Positions 8,941-15,809 of a DNA stretch of 35,375 bases are shown here, piece by piece (the stretch's first letter is position 1; each line of letters starts with the position of its first letter). Origin of the DNA: 14-2 sp963628035 (GTDB lineage: Bacteria > Bacillota > Clostridia > Lachnospirales > Lachnospiraceae); assembly GCA_963628035.1 (NCBI GenBank), contig CAVGED010000029.1, positions 1 through 35,375 on the forward strand. Direction: 5' to 3'. The translations under genes were made by a program, and so were the position numbers. The notes beneath the pieces are model-generated. The model searched no databases. It saw only the letters and a program-made list of their open reading frames with translations, and was not told the DNA's origin.

Positions 8941-8969
8941 ATCTTACCATAAAGAACTGCGTTAGTAAA
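8941..8969 (-). promoter_or_regulatory. Probable sigma-A promoter of lepA
   Basis: On the minus strand TTTACT (8969-8964) and TAAGAT (8946-8941) are separated by 17 bases, each matching four of six consensus positions. The start of transcription would fall some 50 bases before the lepA ATG. The evidence is sequence pattern only. Confidence 0.5.
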
Positions 8970-8981
8970 CGATTTTTTCAC

Positions 8982-9064
8982 AACAGTTCAGCCAGACCGA
9001 TATCAGTCCGTTAAATCGTGCTTGCACGAATTTAGCGGGCTGCATTCGGTTTAGCTGAACTGCT
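8982..9064. repeat. 83-bp near-palindromic hairpin element between spoIIP and lepA
   Basis: The two arms of about 40 bases pair over most of their length: AACAGTTCAGC at the left is complemented by GCTGAACTGCT at the right, and the tip reads CGTGCTTGCACG. I count about 33 matching positions of 41. Its ends match those at 7022-7067 and 28271-28533. It begins 5 bases after the spoIIP stop codon. No U-run follows on the minus strand, so it is not an ordinary terminator. Confidence 0.8.
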
Positions 9065-9069
9065 ACCCT

Positions 9070-10302
9070 TCACGGTCCCAGCACCTTATGCAGCATATCC
9101 GCCAACGGCTCCATGGCATTCATGGCCTCCGCAACGGTGTTGGTCTGGGCTCCCACCTCCACCAGCATACTCTTAGGCCGATAATGCAGGTTATAGCGGT
9201 ATCCCTTCAGATAATTCGCTCTGGTAAAGCCCGGATAGTACTCCTCCCCCGCCAGCTTCGTCTGCAGGGAGAATGCAAGATTATCCTGTACATATGGATT
9301 GTACAGATACGCCAGATTTCCATTGGAAGTTGTCCGTGACAGCCCGTTAAAAAACATGATCTGCGCTGTCTGCTTTCCATTCACCTCCGTCACCAGATGT
9401 CCTTTTAAGATTCCGTCCCTATGTACATCGATCACCACCTCAATGGAGGGGTTATCCGCCAGGATCTGCTCTGTGGCCGGTCCCGCATAGGAATAGGCAT
9501 GGTCGTGGTCGATCACATCATATTCCCCGGTATCATGGATCACATTGTATCCATACTGCTCCCGCAGCAGCTTCGCAAGATACTCCCCAACCCCCACGAT
9601 GGAGGTGGCAGCACTGCCGTCTGAATCTGCATACATTTCCTGGGAGTGCGTGTGATGGATCAATATCTGAGGCTGGTCCGCTGTGGTGGTAAGCCTCAGA
9701 TCCATCCCCAGAAGCTTTCCGGCATTCAGAATACTTCCGTCAATGGTGGTAGTCCGGTCCACCGTATAGAAGTTCTGCACCAGATAATCGAAATCGTTTA
9801 ATTTTTCCCTGGAGATCTGTACCACCGGCTCCGTAACCGGGGCGAAGACGGCCGTCGTTCCTCCCGTTCCAGCCGGCTGTTCCGTACCGGGTGTTGTCCC
9901 GGCAGCCAGTCCTCCGTCCCGGTACTGCTCATCCACTCCTTCCCGCGCTATGAGCATCTCATAACTCAAGGCACTCTCCACCTGGGTATCATACTCCTGT
10001 CCCGAAAAGGCATAACCGCAGAGCGGGACCAGCTTTGTCAGCTTCTCCAGGAAAATATCCCACAGAGTAAGCTCCTTCGTCTCATCCCCCATCTGGGCTG
10101 TCACCACAGGCATGTGCGTCTTTAACACCTCTACGTAGAGACTGCTCTGGGCATGACTCACAAGCTCCCGGAATTCGGGAGCTTGCCCGGCACTCCTTAA
10201 GGACTGCCAGCAGACTACCAGCAGGAGCACGCCAAGTGCCGTCCACGCCGCTCTTTTCTTATTTTTAAATGTTATTTTTATATATGGATTTCTTCGATTC
10301 AA
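9070..10302 (-). CDS. spoIIP: Stage II sporulation protein P (SpoIIP), cell-wall hydrolase
   Basis: SpoIIP is an amidase/endopeptidase that works with SpoIID and SpoIIM to thin the septal wall during engulfment. The 410-residue protein has one N-terminal membrane segment (about residues 19-35), a variable Gly/Thr-rich linker (about 125-155) and the SpoIIP catalytic domain with ILIHHTHSQEMY (histidines near 216-219, Glu 222), VVIDVHRDGI and SMLVEVGAQTNT. The start is TTG, with GAGGG about 7 bases upstream; no better ATG is present before the membrane segment. It follows gpr by 55 bases, the same pairing as in Bacillus. A sigma-E-like promoter lies in that gap. Confidence 0.94.
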   Translation of the reverse strand: MNRRNPYIKITFKNKKRAAWTALGVLLLVVCWQSLRSAGQAPEFRELVSHAQSSLYVEVLKTHMPVVTAQMGDETKELTLWDIFLEKLTKLVPLCGYAFSGQEYDTQVESALSYEMLIAREGVDEQYRDGGLAAGTTPGTEQPAGTGGTTAVFAPVTEPVVQISREKLNDFDYLVQNFYTVDRTTTIDGSILNAGKLLGMDLRLTTTADQPQILIHHTHSQEMYADSDGSAATSIVGVGEYLAKLLREQYGYNVIHDTGEYDVIDHDHAYSYAGPATEQILADNPSIEVVIDVHRDGILKGHLVTEVNGKQTAQIMFFNGLSRTTSNGNLAYLYNPYVQDNLAFSLQTKLAGEEYYPGFTRANYLKGYRYNLHYRPKSMLVEVGAQTNTVAEAMNAMEPLADMLHKVLGP

Positions 10303-10334
10303 CGGATTCCCTCATTTCTGGCATAACTGTTATC

Positions 10335-10361
10335 ATTATATGCCCGTCCACAAAGATTTAT
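10335..10361 (-). promoter_or_regulatory. Possible sigma-E-type promoter of spoIIP
   Basis: Minus-strand CATATAAT (10342-10335) is preceded by ATA after 16 bases, close to the Bacillus sigma-E pattern (ATA, 16-18 bases, CATACAAT-like). The upstream half overlaps the gpr stop codon. In Bacillus spoIIP belongs to the sigma-E regulon, which fits. A TATAAT-based sigma-A reading is possible, but no good -35 was seen. Confidence 0.4.
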
Positions 10362-11314
10362 GATCCGCTAAGAGCAAGATTCAATCCTTCCGACACCGTA
10401 TAGCTCAGCCGCTTAATAGATTCATCGATGTCCTTAGGTGTCACAAACATGGTATTCAGACTTGGGGAAAGCAATTCCCGTACCAGATCGTATTTCTCCG
10501 CTTCATTCAATGATTCCAGAGACGTACCAAGACTTTTCAAATGACTGGACTGAGACATAGCCTCGATCAGCGAATACATGGTATCACTGACGATGGTGGC
10601 GGCGTCCACCACAGTGGGAATACCGATGGCGATCACCGGGATTCCAAGACTTTCTTCCGTCAGACCCTGGCGGTGGTTTCCTACCCCGGAGCCCGGATTG
10701 ATTCCCGTGTCCGTGACCTGGATGGTACGTCCCAGCCGCTTGGTACTTCGTGCCGCCAGGGCGTCCACCGCAATGATACACTCCGGCTTTGTCTCTTGGA
10801 TCACTCCCCTTAAGATCTCCATACTCTCCATGCCGGTCTGTGCCATCACTCCCGGCACGATGCCACTAATGGGGCTGATCTCCTCCTGGCCAAAGGCGTA
10901 TTTGCCGAATTCCTTTAAGATATGCCGGGTGATCATCATATTGTCCACCACCCGCGGCCCTAAGGCATCCGGTGTCACCTCACGGTTTCCAAGCCCCGCC
11001 ACCAGCACGGAGATCGGAGCTTCCTTCTTCGGCAGAAGTTCCCTTAAGACATCCGCCAGTTGGACAGATACTTCCCGGTGGTAATCCTCGTCCTGTTCGC
11101 TCATGTTCGGCGCTTCCAGAGTGATATAGCTGCCCTTAGGTTTTCCCATGCTTCTGGCCCCATTCTCCGTCTCGATCAGCACTTTGGTGACCTTGATCTC
11201 GCTCTCCCGGATCAGTTCTTCCTCCACCCGGACGCCCTTGATCTCCACATTGTCCTCTTCAAACTTTTCTCTGGTTTCCAGAGCCAGATCCGTCCGCACC
11301 TGAAATTGACTCAT
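10358..11314 (-). CDS. gpr: Germination protease GPR
   Basis: GPR is the aspartic protease (family A25) that degrades small acid-soluble spore proteins at germination. It is made as a zymogen and trimmed at its N-terminus. The 318-residue protein begins MSQFQVRTDLALETREKF, the standard GPR opening, and carries the family blocks VLVAGLGNREVTPDALGPRV, GIVPGVMAQTGMES, IIAVDALAARS, GINPGSGVGNHR and AIGIPTVVDAA. The start is set by GGAGGG 7 bases upstream; the open frame extends 21 codons further (11377) without a ribosome site. It is transcribed away from rpsT and followed by spoIIP. No convincing sigma-F/G promoter was identified in the upstream region. Confidence 0.96.
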   Translation of the reverse strand: MSQFQVRTDLALETREKFEEDNVEIKGVRVEEELIRESEIKVTKVLIETENGARSMGKPKGSYITLEAPNMSEQDEDYHREVSVQLADVLRELLPKKEAPISVLVAGLGNREVTPDALGPRVVDNMMITRHILKEFGKYAFGQEEISPISGIVPGVMAQTGMESMEILRGVIQETKPECIIAVDALAARSTKRLGRTIQVTDTGINPGSGVGNHRQGLTEESLGIPVIAIGIPTVVDAATIVSDTMYSLIEAMSQSSHLKSLGTSLESLNEAEKYDLVRELLSPSLNTMFVTPKDIDESIKRLSYTVSEGLNLALSGS

Positions 11315-11395
11315 CTTCGCGCCCTCCATCCATCTGTTCACACTGTTACCGTAACTGTTCACATCTATTTTTTGCAAAAAAATGTAAAATATGTA

Positions 11396-11424
11396 TTGAC
11401 AGATGGATTTTTAAAGGATAGAAT
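11396..11424 (+). promoter_or_regulatory. Sigma-A promoter of rpsT
   Basis: TTGACA at 11396-11401, 17 bases, then TAGAAT at 11419-11424. It leaves an untranslated leader of roughly 85-90 bases before the TTG start of rpsT. Such a leader is long enough for feedback control by S20, though no specific structure was identified. Confidence 0.85.
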
Positions 11425-11518
11425 GAATGAGTATGTTTTGAATGTTTACATTAGAACGTCCGTGTCCGGCTTTAATGAAACAATGAATACAAATCCATTT
11501 GAATGGGAGGTGTACGGA

Positions 11519-11782
11519 TTGGCTAACATTAAATCAGCAAAGAAGCGTATTCTCGTAACTGAGACCAGGACTGCCCGCAACAAGGCTATCAGATCCAAGG
11601 TCAAGACCGCGATCAAGAAGGTAGACGCTGCTGTTGTTGCTCAGGATAAGGAAGCTGCTAAGGCTGCATTGCTTGCTGCTACTTCTGAGATCGACAAGGC
11701 GACTGCCAAGGGTGTTTATCATAAGAACACCGCTTCCAGAAAGATTTCCCGACTGTCTAAGGCTGTCAACGGAATCGCTTAA
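11519..11782 (+). CDS. rpsT: 30S ribosomal protein S20
   Basis: S20 is a primary 16S rRNA-binding protein of the small subunit. The 87-residue product (ANIKSAKKRILVTETRTARN ... GVYHKNTASRKISRLSKAVN) has the basic, all-helical S20 sequence and normal length. The start is a TTG, with GGAGG 8 bases upstream; an open frame continues upstream to 11060, but that part is antisense to gpr and has no homology to S20. E. coli rpsT also uses a UUG start, which takes part in its feedback control, so the same may apply here. The gene has its own promoter and terminator and is divergent from gpr. Confidence 0.96.
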   Translation: MANIKSAKKRILVTETRTARNKAIRSKVKTAIKKVDAAVVAQDKEAAKAALLAATSEIDKATAKGVYHKNTASRKISRLSKAVNGIA

Positions 11783-11809
11783 TGGAAGACGATAGATAAC
11801 GAAACAAAG

Positions 11810-11845
11810 TCCCACCTGATACCGTCAGTCAGGTGGGATTTTTTA
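11810..11845 (+). terminator. Rho-independent terminator of rpsT
   Basis: TCCCACCTGA (11810-11819) pairs perfectly with TCAGGTGGGA (11829-11838) around a 9-base loop, followed by TTTTTT. It lies 27 bases after the stop codon. Confidence 0.95.
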
Positions 11846-11886
11846 TTTCACGATAACAGAACATCCGCTAAGCGTGCTTTCTATTG

Positions 11887-11915
11887 TTGCGTCACCTGCT
11901 GTCTTGTGCTATAGT
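11887..11915 (+). promoter_or_regulatory. Possible promoter of the MutS-like gene
   Basis: TTGCGT (11887-11892) and TATAGT (11910-11915) are 17 bases apart and 34 bases before the chosen ATG. The -10 matches five of six positions; the -35 is weak. Confidence 0.5.
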
Positions 11916-11949
11916 TACCATATCAATCACAGGAAAGGATGCCACACGT

Positions 11950-13602
11950 ATGATTTTCTTCGTATTGGGAATTATTCTCTTTATCCTGTTCATGTCCTTT
12001 TTGCAGGACAGGCAGGCAAGACAAAAAACTGAACAATATCTGACACACTGGTTTGGCAGGACACGAAACGTTCAAGACCTGGCACCCGATAAGCTTGCGC
12101 TCATCGCAAAATGGTATCAGGCAGAGAAACCAGCCATATCCGAAGATGACCTGGTGGATGATATCACCTGGGATGACCTGGATATGGATCAGATCTTCGC
12201 GCTGGCCAACCATACCTCCTCCTCTGCCGGGGAACAATACCTGTACCGGTTGCTGCACCGGCTCCCGGCTGATACAGCTGGGAACAGTCTGCCGGAAGAA
12301 AAGATACAGTACTTCGATCAGCAGGAATCCGTTCGTCTCCGCGTCCAAAAATCCCTCCTGTTGCTGAACAAACGGGATGATATCAATTACTACATACCGG
12401 AATTACAGCAGACCATCGAAGATCAGCGGATTCCCTTAGGAAGACCCGCTATTCTGCTGCTGGTCTCCCTGATTGCACTGGCTGTAACTGCCCTGCTCAC
12501 TAGAAATCCCATCCCCATCACGCTGTTCGGCATCAATTTCATGGTCAATCTCGTCCTGTATGCCCTCTTTAAGTCAAAATACGAGATATACCTGCAGTCC
12601 ATCTTCTCCTTCGCCAGGACTGTGCATATAGCCAACGATATCTATCAGGTTACACAATCAAAAGACCCGCTCCTGGAAGCTGACTTAAAATCCTTAAAAA
12701 AGCTTACGAAAATGAGCGCCGTCTTCCTGCGAAAGCAGCAGTCTGTACTGGCCGGCGACTTATTTGCCATTTTTTCTGATTATCTGGCAGGTGCGTTGAT
12801 GCTGGACTTCATCCGCTATGACAGAATCCTCCGGGAACTTATCGGCAAACAGGAATCTTTCCAGCGTCTGTTCGTCTATGTCGGCGAGACAGATGCCTGT
12901 ATCGCGGCTGCCTCCTTCCGAAGAAGCCTTAAGAACTACTGTATCCCCGCCATAGTCCCCGGAAAAATGGAATTTACGGATTTGCGCCACCCACTGATTC
13001 CGGACGCTGTTCCCAACAGCTTCACGTTCTGTAAAAATGCCATCATCACCGGCTCCAATGCCGCCGGGAAATCTACCTTCATCAAAAGTGTGGCCGTCAA
13101 TCTCATACTCGGACAGACGCTCCACACCTGCACGGCCGCAAGTGCCACCCTGCCGGGCTGTGCTGTGCTCACCTCCATGGCTGTCCGGGACGATGTTCTT
13201 TCCGGCGAAAGCTACTATATGCGGGAAATCAAATATCTGAAACGAATGGTCGACCGGAGTACCAGCGGACGTCTCCTGTTCTGTGGAATCGATGAGATTC
13301 TGAAGGGAACAAATAGAAAAGAGCGTGTAGCCGCCTCTCATGCCATTCTTCAATACCTGAAGGACAAGAACTGCATGCTGATGGTGGCAACCCACGATAT
13401 GGATCTGGCCAGCCGTCTGGACGGAATCTATGAAAATTATTACTTCTGTGAAACAATCAATGGAAAGGATGTAACTTTCGACTACATTCTGAAGAAGGGC
13501 ATCTGCCAGACCAGCAACGCCATCCTGCTGCTGGAGTTCTTGGGGTTCCCGGAGGAGATTACAAGAATGGCAAACCAGGAGATCCATGGCTTTTTCAGTT
13601 AA
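11950..13602 (+). CDS. Membrane-anchored MutS-family ATPase, function unknown
   Basis: A 550-residue protein with three predicted membrane segments (about residues 2-18, 166-184 and 188-207), a helical MutS core-like region, and a C-terminal MutS ABC-type ATPase domain. The ATPase shows Walker A GSNAAGKST (368-376), a signature-like VLSGESYYMREI, Walker B LLFCGIDE (D448-E449) followed by ILKGTN in place of the usual IGRGTS, and the switch histidine in VATHD (481-483). The mismatch-recognition domain of MutS and the Smr domain of MutS2 are both absent, so it is not a mismatch repair MutS. AAAGGA about 11 bases upstream supports the ATG at 11950; the frame is open to 11884. It interrupts the usual rpsT-holA neighbourhood. 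Its substrate is unknown. Confidence 0.88.
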   Translation: MIFFVLGIILFILFMSFLQDRQARQKTEQYLTHWFGRTRNVQDLAPDKLALIAKWYQAEKPAISEDDLVDDITWDDLDMDQIFALANHTSSSAGEQYLYRLLHRLPADTAGNSLPEEKIQYFDQQESVRLRVQKSLLLLNKRDDINYYIPELQQTIEDQRIPLGRPAILLLVSLIALAVTALLTRNPIPITLFGINFMVNLVLYALFKSKYEIYLQSIFSFARTVHIANDIYQVTQSKDPLLEADLKSLKKLTKMSAVFLRKQQSVLAGDLFAIFSDYLAGALMLDFIRYDRILRELIGKQESFQRLFVYVGETDACIAAASFRRSLKNYCIPAIVPGKMEFTDLRHPLIPDAVPNSFTFCKNAIITGSNAAGKSTFIKSVAVNLILGQTLHTCTAASATLPGCAVLTSMAVRDDVLSGESYYMREIKYLKRMVDRSTSGRLLFCGIDEILKGTNRKERVAASHAILQYLKDKNCMLMVATHDMDLASRLDGIYENYYFCETINGKDVTFDYILKKGICQTSNAILLLEFLGFPEEITRMANQEIHGFFS

Positions 13603-13633
13603 GAATAGGGACAGTGTAGTTAATTGCCTATTC
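13603..13633. terminator. Inverted repeat between convergent genes, possible weak terminator
   Basis: GAATAGG (13603-13609) and CCTATTC (13627-13633) flank a 17-base loop and fill the gap between the MutS-like stop codon and the HEPN stop codon. There is no clear T-run on either strand, so termination is only a guess. Confidence 0.35.
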
Positions 13634-13634
13634 A

Positions 13635-14171
13635 TTACTCATTATTGAGTATTTTCTCTTTTTTGCAATATTCTAACAGCAGGTGGTAGATGGTTTCATA
13701 CTCTTTTCTATAATTCTGCACATTAGAAAGGATCGTTTCCATATTATCTCTATAATTCTCATATACATGCACAATTTCATTTCTGTCTGCAAAAGAAGAG
13801 ATTGCATCATCCAACCTTTGTTGTTGGCACTCGGTTTCAAAAATACCTTGGAACTCTGCAATAGCTCTTCGGATACTGATATTTTCAGATGACTTTATAA
13901 TTTTTAACTTACATATTGTCATCACAATATCCTGAAACGCAATCACCATATACCCATATCTATTTGCCAAACTATCAATATAATCAAACTGATCCTGCCC
14001 TTCTGCATTTAAATATTTCTGATAAAGTCGTTCCAATGCCATCACATGCTCTATCATTTCATGCAACTTCATCTCCAGGGTAAATGACCTAACTTTCTTC
14101 TTATCATAACCTTCTTGTTCACTTGGTATTATACCTGCATTTTTTAATGCATCACCGAATGATACCGCCAC
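13635..14171 (-). CDS. HEPN-domain protein, probable HepT-like toxin
   Basis: A 178-residue, mostly helical protein carrying RNEIVHVY (residues 130-137), an exact match to the RX4HXY motif of HEPN ribonuclease toxins of the HepT type, near the start of the last third. In the type VII HepT-MntA system this motif's tyrosine is AMPylated by the partner nucleotidyltransferase to silence the toxin. The partner is encoded directly upstream. The start is probably GTG at 14171, because GGGAGG sits 7 bases before it; the ATG at 14186 lies in that ribosome site. At 178 residues it is longer than typical HepT, with an extra N-terminal helix region, so it may be a separate branch. The block is AT-rich compared with its neighbours, suggesting transfer. 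RNase activity is inferred, not shown. Confidence 0.75.
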   Translation of the reverse strand: MAVSFGDALKNAGIIPSEQEGYDKKKVRSFTLEMKLHEMIEHVMALERLYQKYLNAEGQDQFDYIDSLANRYGYMVIAFQDIVMTICKLKIIKSSENISIRRAIAEFQGIFETECQQQRLDDAISSFADRNEIVHVYENYRDNMETILSNVQNYRKEYETIYHLLLEYCKKEKILNNE

Positions 14172-14187
14172 CTTGTAACCTCCCATC

Positions 14188-14586
14188 TCATTTCATACTT
14201 CTGAATCTCTTAGGAAACAAATCCACGTTTTCCTGCATATGTTTGATATATTGAATCAATTCTCCTGGGCAATAATCTGTCACTGCATACTGCTGCCCCA
14301 ATACGATTGACAAATTAATAAATTGATATTCTGACAAACGCATCCGTATCACGTCATTTGATATTCCTTTTTTTTCAAAATAATCTTTCGTAAAAGCATA
14401 CAACCGATATGTCAAACCTGGATATAGTGAAAAAACACCAATATCAATATCAGAATCCTCAACATAACGTTCCGTCAGAAAGCTCCCAAAAATCAGTATA
14501 TTATATTGATTTGTCTGTGGAAACCTCTGTCTTACACTTTCTGCAAAATCCTGTACAAGCCTCTGTCTTTGACCCATACTATACAT
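14188..14586 (-). CDS. MNT-type nucleotidyltransferase, probable MntA-like antitoxin
   Basis: A 132-residue minimal nucleotidyltransferase. The catalytic signature GSFLTERYVEDSDIDIGVFS (residues 34-53) matches GSX10DXD exactly, with metal-binding D46 and D48. In type VII systems MntA uses ATP to attach AMP to a tyrosine of the HEPN toxin. AGGTGG about 8 bases upstream supports the ATG at 14586 over two earlier in-frame ATGs. Its stop codon lies 16 bases before the GTG of the HEPN gene and the toxin's ribosome site falls in that gap, so the two are surely co-transcribed. The antitoxin-first order is opposite to the characterised Shewanella pair. It could instead belong to another MNT-HEPN branch such as kanamycin-nucleotidyltransferase-like pairs. 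Confidence 0.8.
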   Translation of the reverse strand: MYSMGQRQRLVQDFAESVRQRFPQTNQYNILIFGSFLTERYVEDSDIDIGVFSLYPGLTYRLYAFTKDYFEKKGISNDVIRMRLSEYQFINLSIVLGQQYAVTDYCPGELIQYIKHMQENVDLFPKRFRSMK

Positions 14587-14657
14587 CGCCGCACCACCTT
14601 TCCATCTCATCATAATGGATATTATTCTTCATTGGGCATGTTGGCTCTCTTGCGCTC

Positions 14658-14686
14658 ATTATATCGTGATTTATCGTATAATTCAA
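14658..14686 (-). promoter_or_regulatory. Probable promoter of the nucleotidyltransferase-HEPN pair
   Basis: Minus-strand TTGAAT (14686-14681), 17 bases, then a perfect TATAAT (14663-14658), about 70 bases before the antitoxin ATG. It means the pair need not depend on read-through from holA. The region 14587-14741 holds nothing else that I can identify. Confidence 0.65.
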
Positions 14687-14741
14687 CCGCAAATTTTAAT
14701 ATGCTCCGATATCGTTTTTATAATTTTCAATTATTTGTTCA

Positions 14742-15722
14742 TCAGGCAGCACTATATTTCACAATCAGCAGCTCCACTGCCATCCGGTCATTCAGATTAC
14801 CGGTCTTGACCGCTTCCTCTGCCTCTACGCAGTCCGTGACTGCCTGATAGAGCTGTTCTTTAGTAAAGCTCCTGGCCTGTCCCTGGTTGCGCCGGAGCGC
14901 GAATTCGGGAACTCCGGCCTTTGCTGCAATAAATTTACTGTCATGTCCCTTACCGCCCAGCTCCTTGACCTGAAGCAAAATCTGGAACTGGCGCGCCACC
15001 AGAAACAGAATCCGCATAGGCGGCTCCTTTAAGGCCAGCAGGTCATAATACAGCTCCAACGCACGCTTCTGATTCTTATCGGCAATAGCGTTGACCATAT
15101 CAAATATCTTGCTGGTAGTCTGCTGCACGCAGACGGCATTCACATCCTCCGCCTCGATCACTTCCTTGTCCATGCAATAACACAGCAGCTTCTCCAACTC
15201 CTTGTCGATATATTCCATATCCGTGCCGACGGTATTTAAGAGCTGCTGCATGACGGATTGGGTAATCTTCTTGTTTTCTCGCTTCAGGCGGCTTAAGATC
15301 CACTGTGTCAATACCTGCTCATTCTGTCTGGGAAACTCTACTACCCTGCCTGCGTCCTTAACATTCTTGAACAACCTGCTGCGCTTGTCCACTTCATCTT
15401 CCACAAACACGAAGCAGGCCGTAGGCGCAATTGCCTTCATGTATTCCGCAAGCTCGTCACATGCACTCTTGAACACGCCGCTGTTTGTAAGAAGGATCAG
15501 TCGTCGGTCTGCAAAGAAAGGCATTGTCTCCGCCAGATCAATGATCTCACCGGGACGGATATCCTTTCCTTCAAAGGCAGAGACATTCATGGTATCTCCC
15601 TCCGGGACCAGTGCCTTCTGTAATTTTTCCTTATACTGCTTTTTTAAATAATCCTCTTCTCCATATAACAAATATACCGGAGCAAAAGAGCCGGATCTGA
15701 TGTCTGCATCGATGGTCTTCAT
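14742..15722 (-). CDS. holA: DNA polymerase III, delta subunit
   Basis: The delta subunit opens the beta sliding clamp within the clamp loader. The 326-residue protein has the HolA layout: an N-terminal segment VYLLYGEEDYLKKQYKEKL, the clamp-contacting NVSAFEGKDI ... TMPFFADRRLILLTNSGVF region, VEDEVDKRSRLFK, and a C-terminal helical collar domain (FDMVNAIADKNQKRALELYYDLLALKEPPMRILFLVARQFQILL). Length is typical of Bacillus YqeN-type HolA. GGAGAG precedes the ATG. It follows comEC by 87 bases, the standard Firmicutes order, but the next conserved gene rpsT is displaced by an insertion of about 3 kb. Confidence 0.95.
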   Translation of the reverse strand: MKTIDADIRSGSFAPVYLLYGEEDYLKKQYKEKLQKALVPEGDTMNVSAFEGKDIRPGEIIDLAETMPFFADRRLILLTNSGVFKSACDELAEYMKAIAPTACFVFVEDEVDKRSRLFKNVKDAGRVVEFPRQNEQVLTQWILSRLKRENKKITQSVMQQLLNTVGTDMEYIDKELEKLLCYCMDKEVIEAEDVNAVCVQQTTSKIFDMVNAIADKNQKRALELYYDLLALKEPPMRILFLVARQFQILLQVKELGGKGHDSKFIAAKAGVPEFALRRNQGQARSFTKEQLYQAVTDCVEAEEAVKTGNLNDRMAVELLIVKYSAA

Positions 15723-15809
15723 TGTTTGTGCTCTCCTGATTCGTTGATCTCTTGGCGAATCTACAAAATCCTACTGTTAAAGATATTGTACCCCATGACT
15801 ACTCCAAAA

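Noticed and set aside
11333..11366. Repeated CTGTTCAC/GTTAC sequence ahead of gpr as another AACAGTT element
   Set aside because: The order and spacing of bases differ from the element ends and the match is short.
11060..11518. Long N-terminal extension of S20
   Set aside because: This part is antisense to gpr, crosses the rpsT promoter and lacks S20 similarity; the TTG at 11519 has the ribosome site.
12760..13635. A 291-codon minus-strand frame opposite the MutS-like gene
   Set aside because: The plus-strand product has intact Walker motifs; the reverse frame has none and no ribosome site.
14615..14809. Small plus-strand frame between holA and the nucleotidyltransferase gene
   Set aside because: It overlaps the 3' end of holA and the promoter, has no ribosome site and a random-looking composition.
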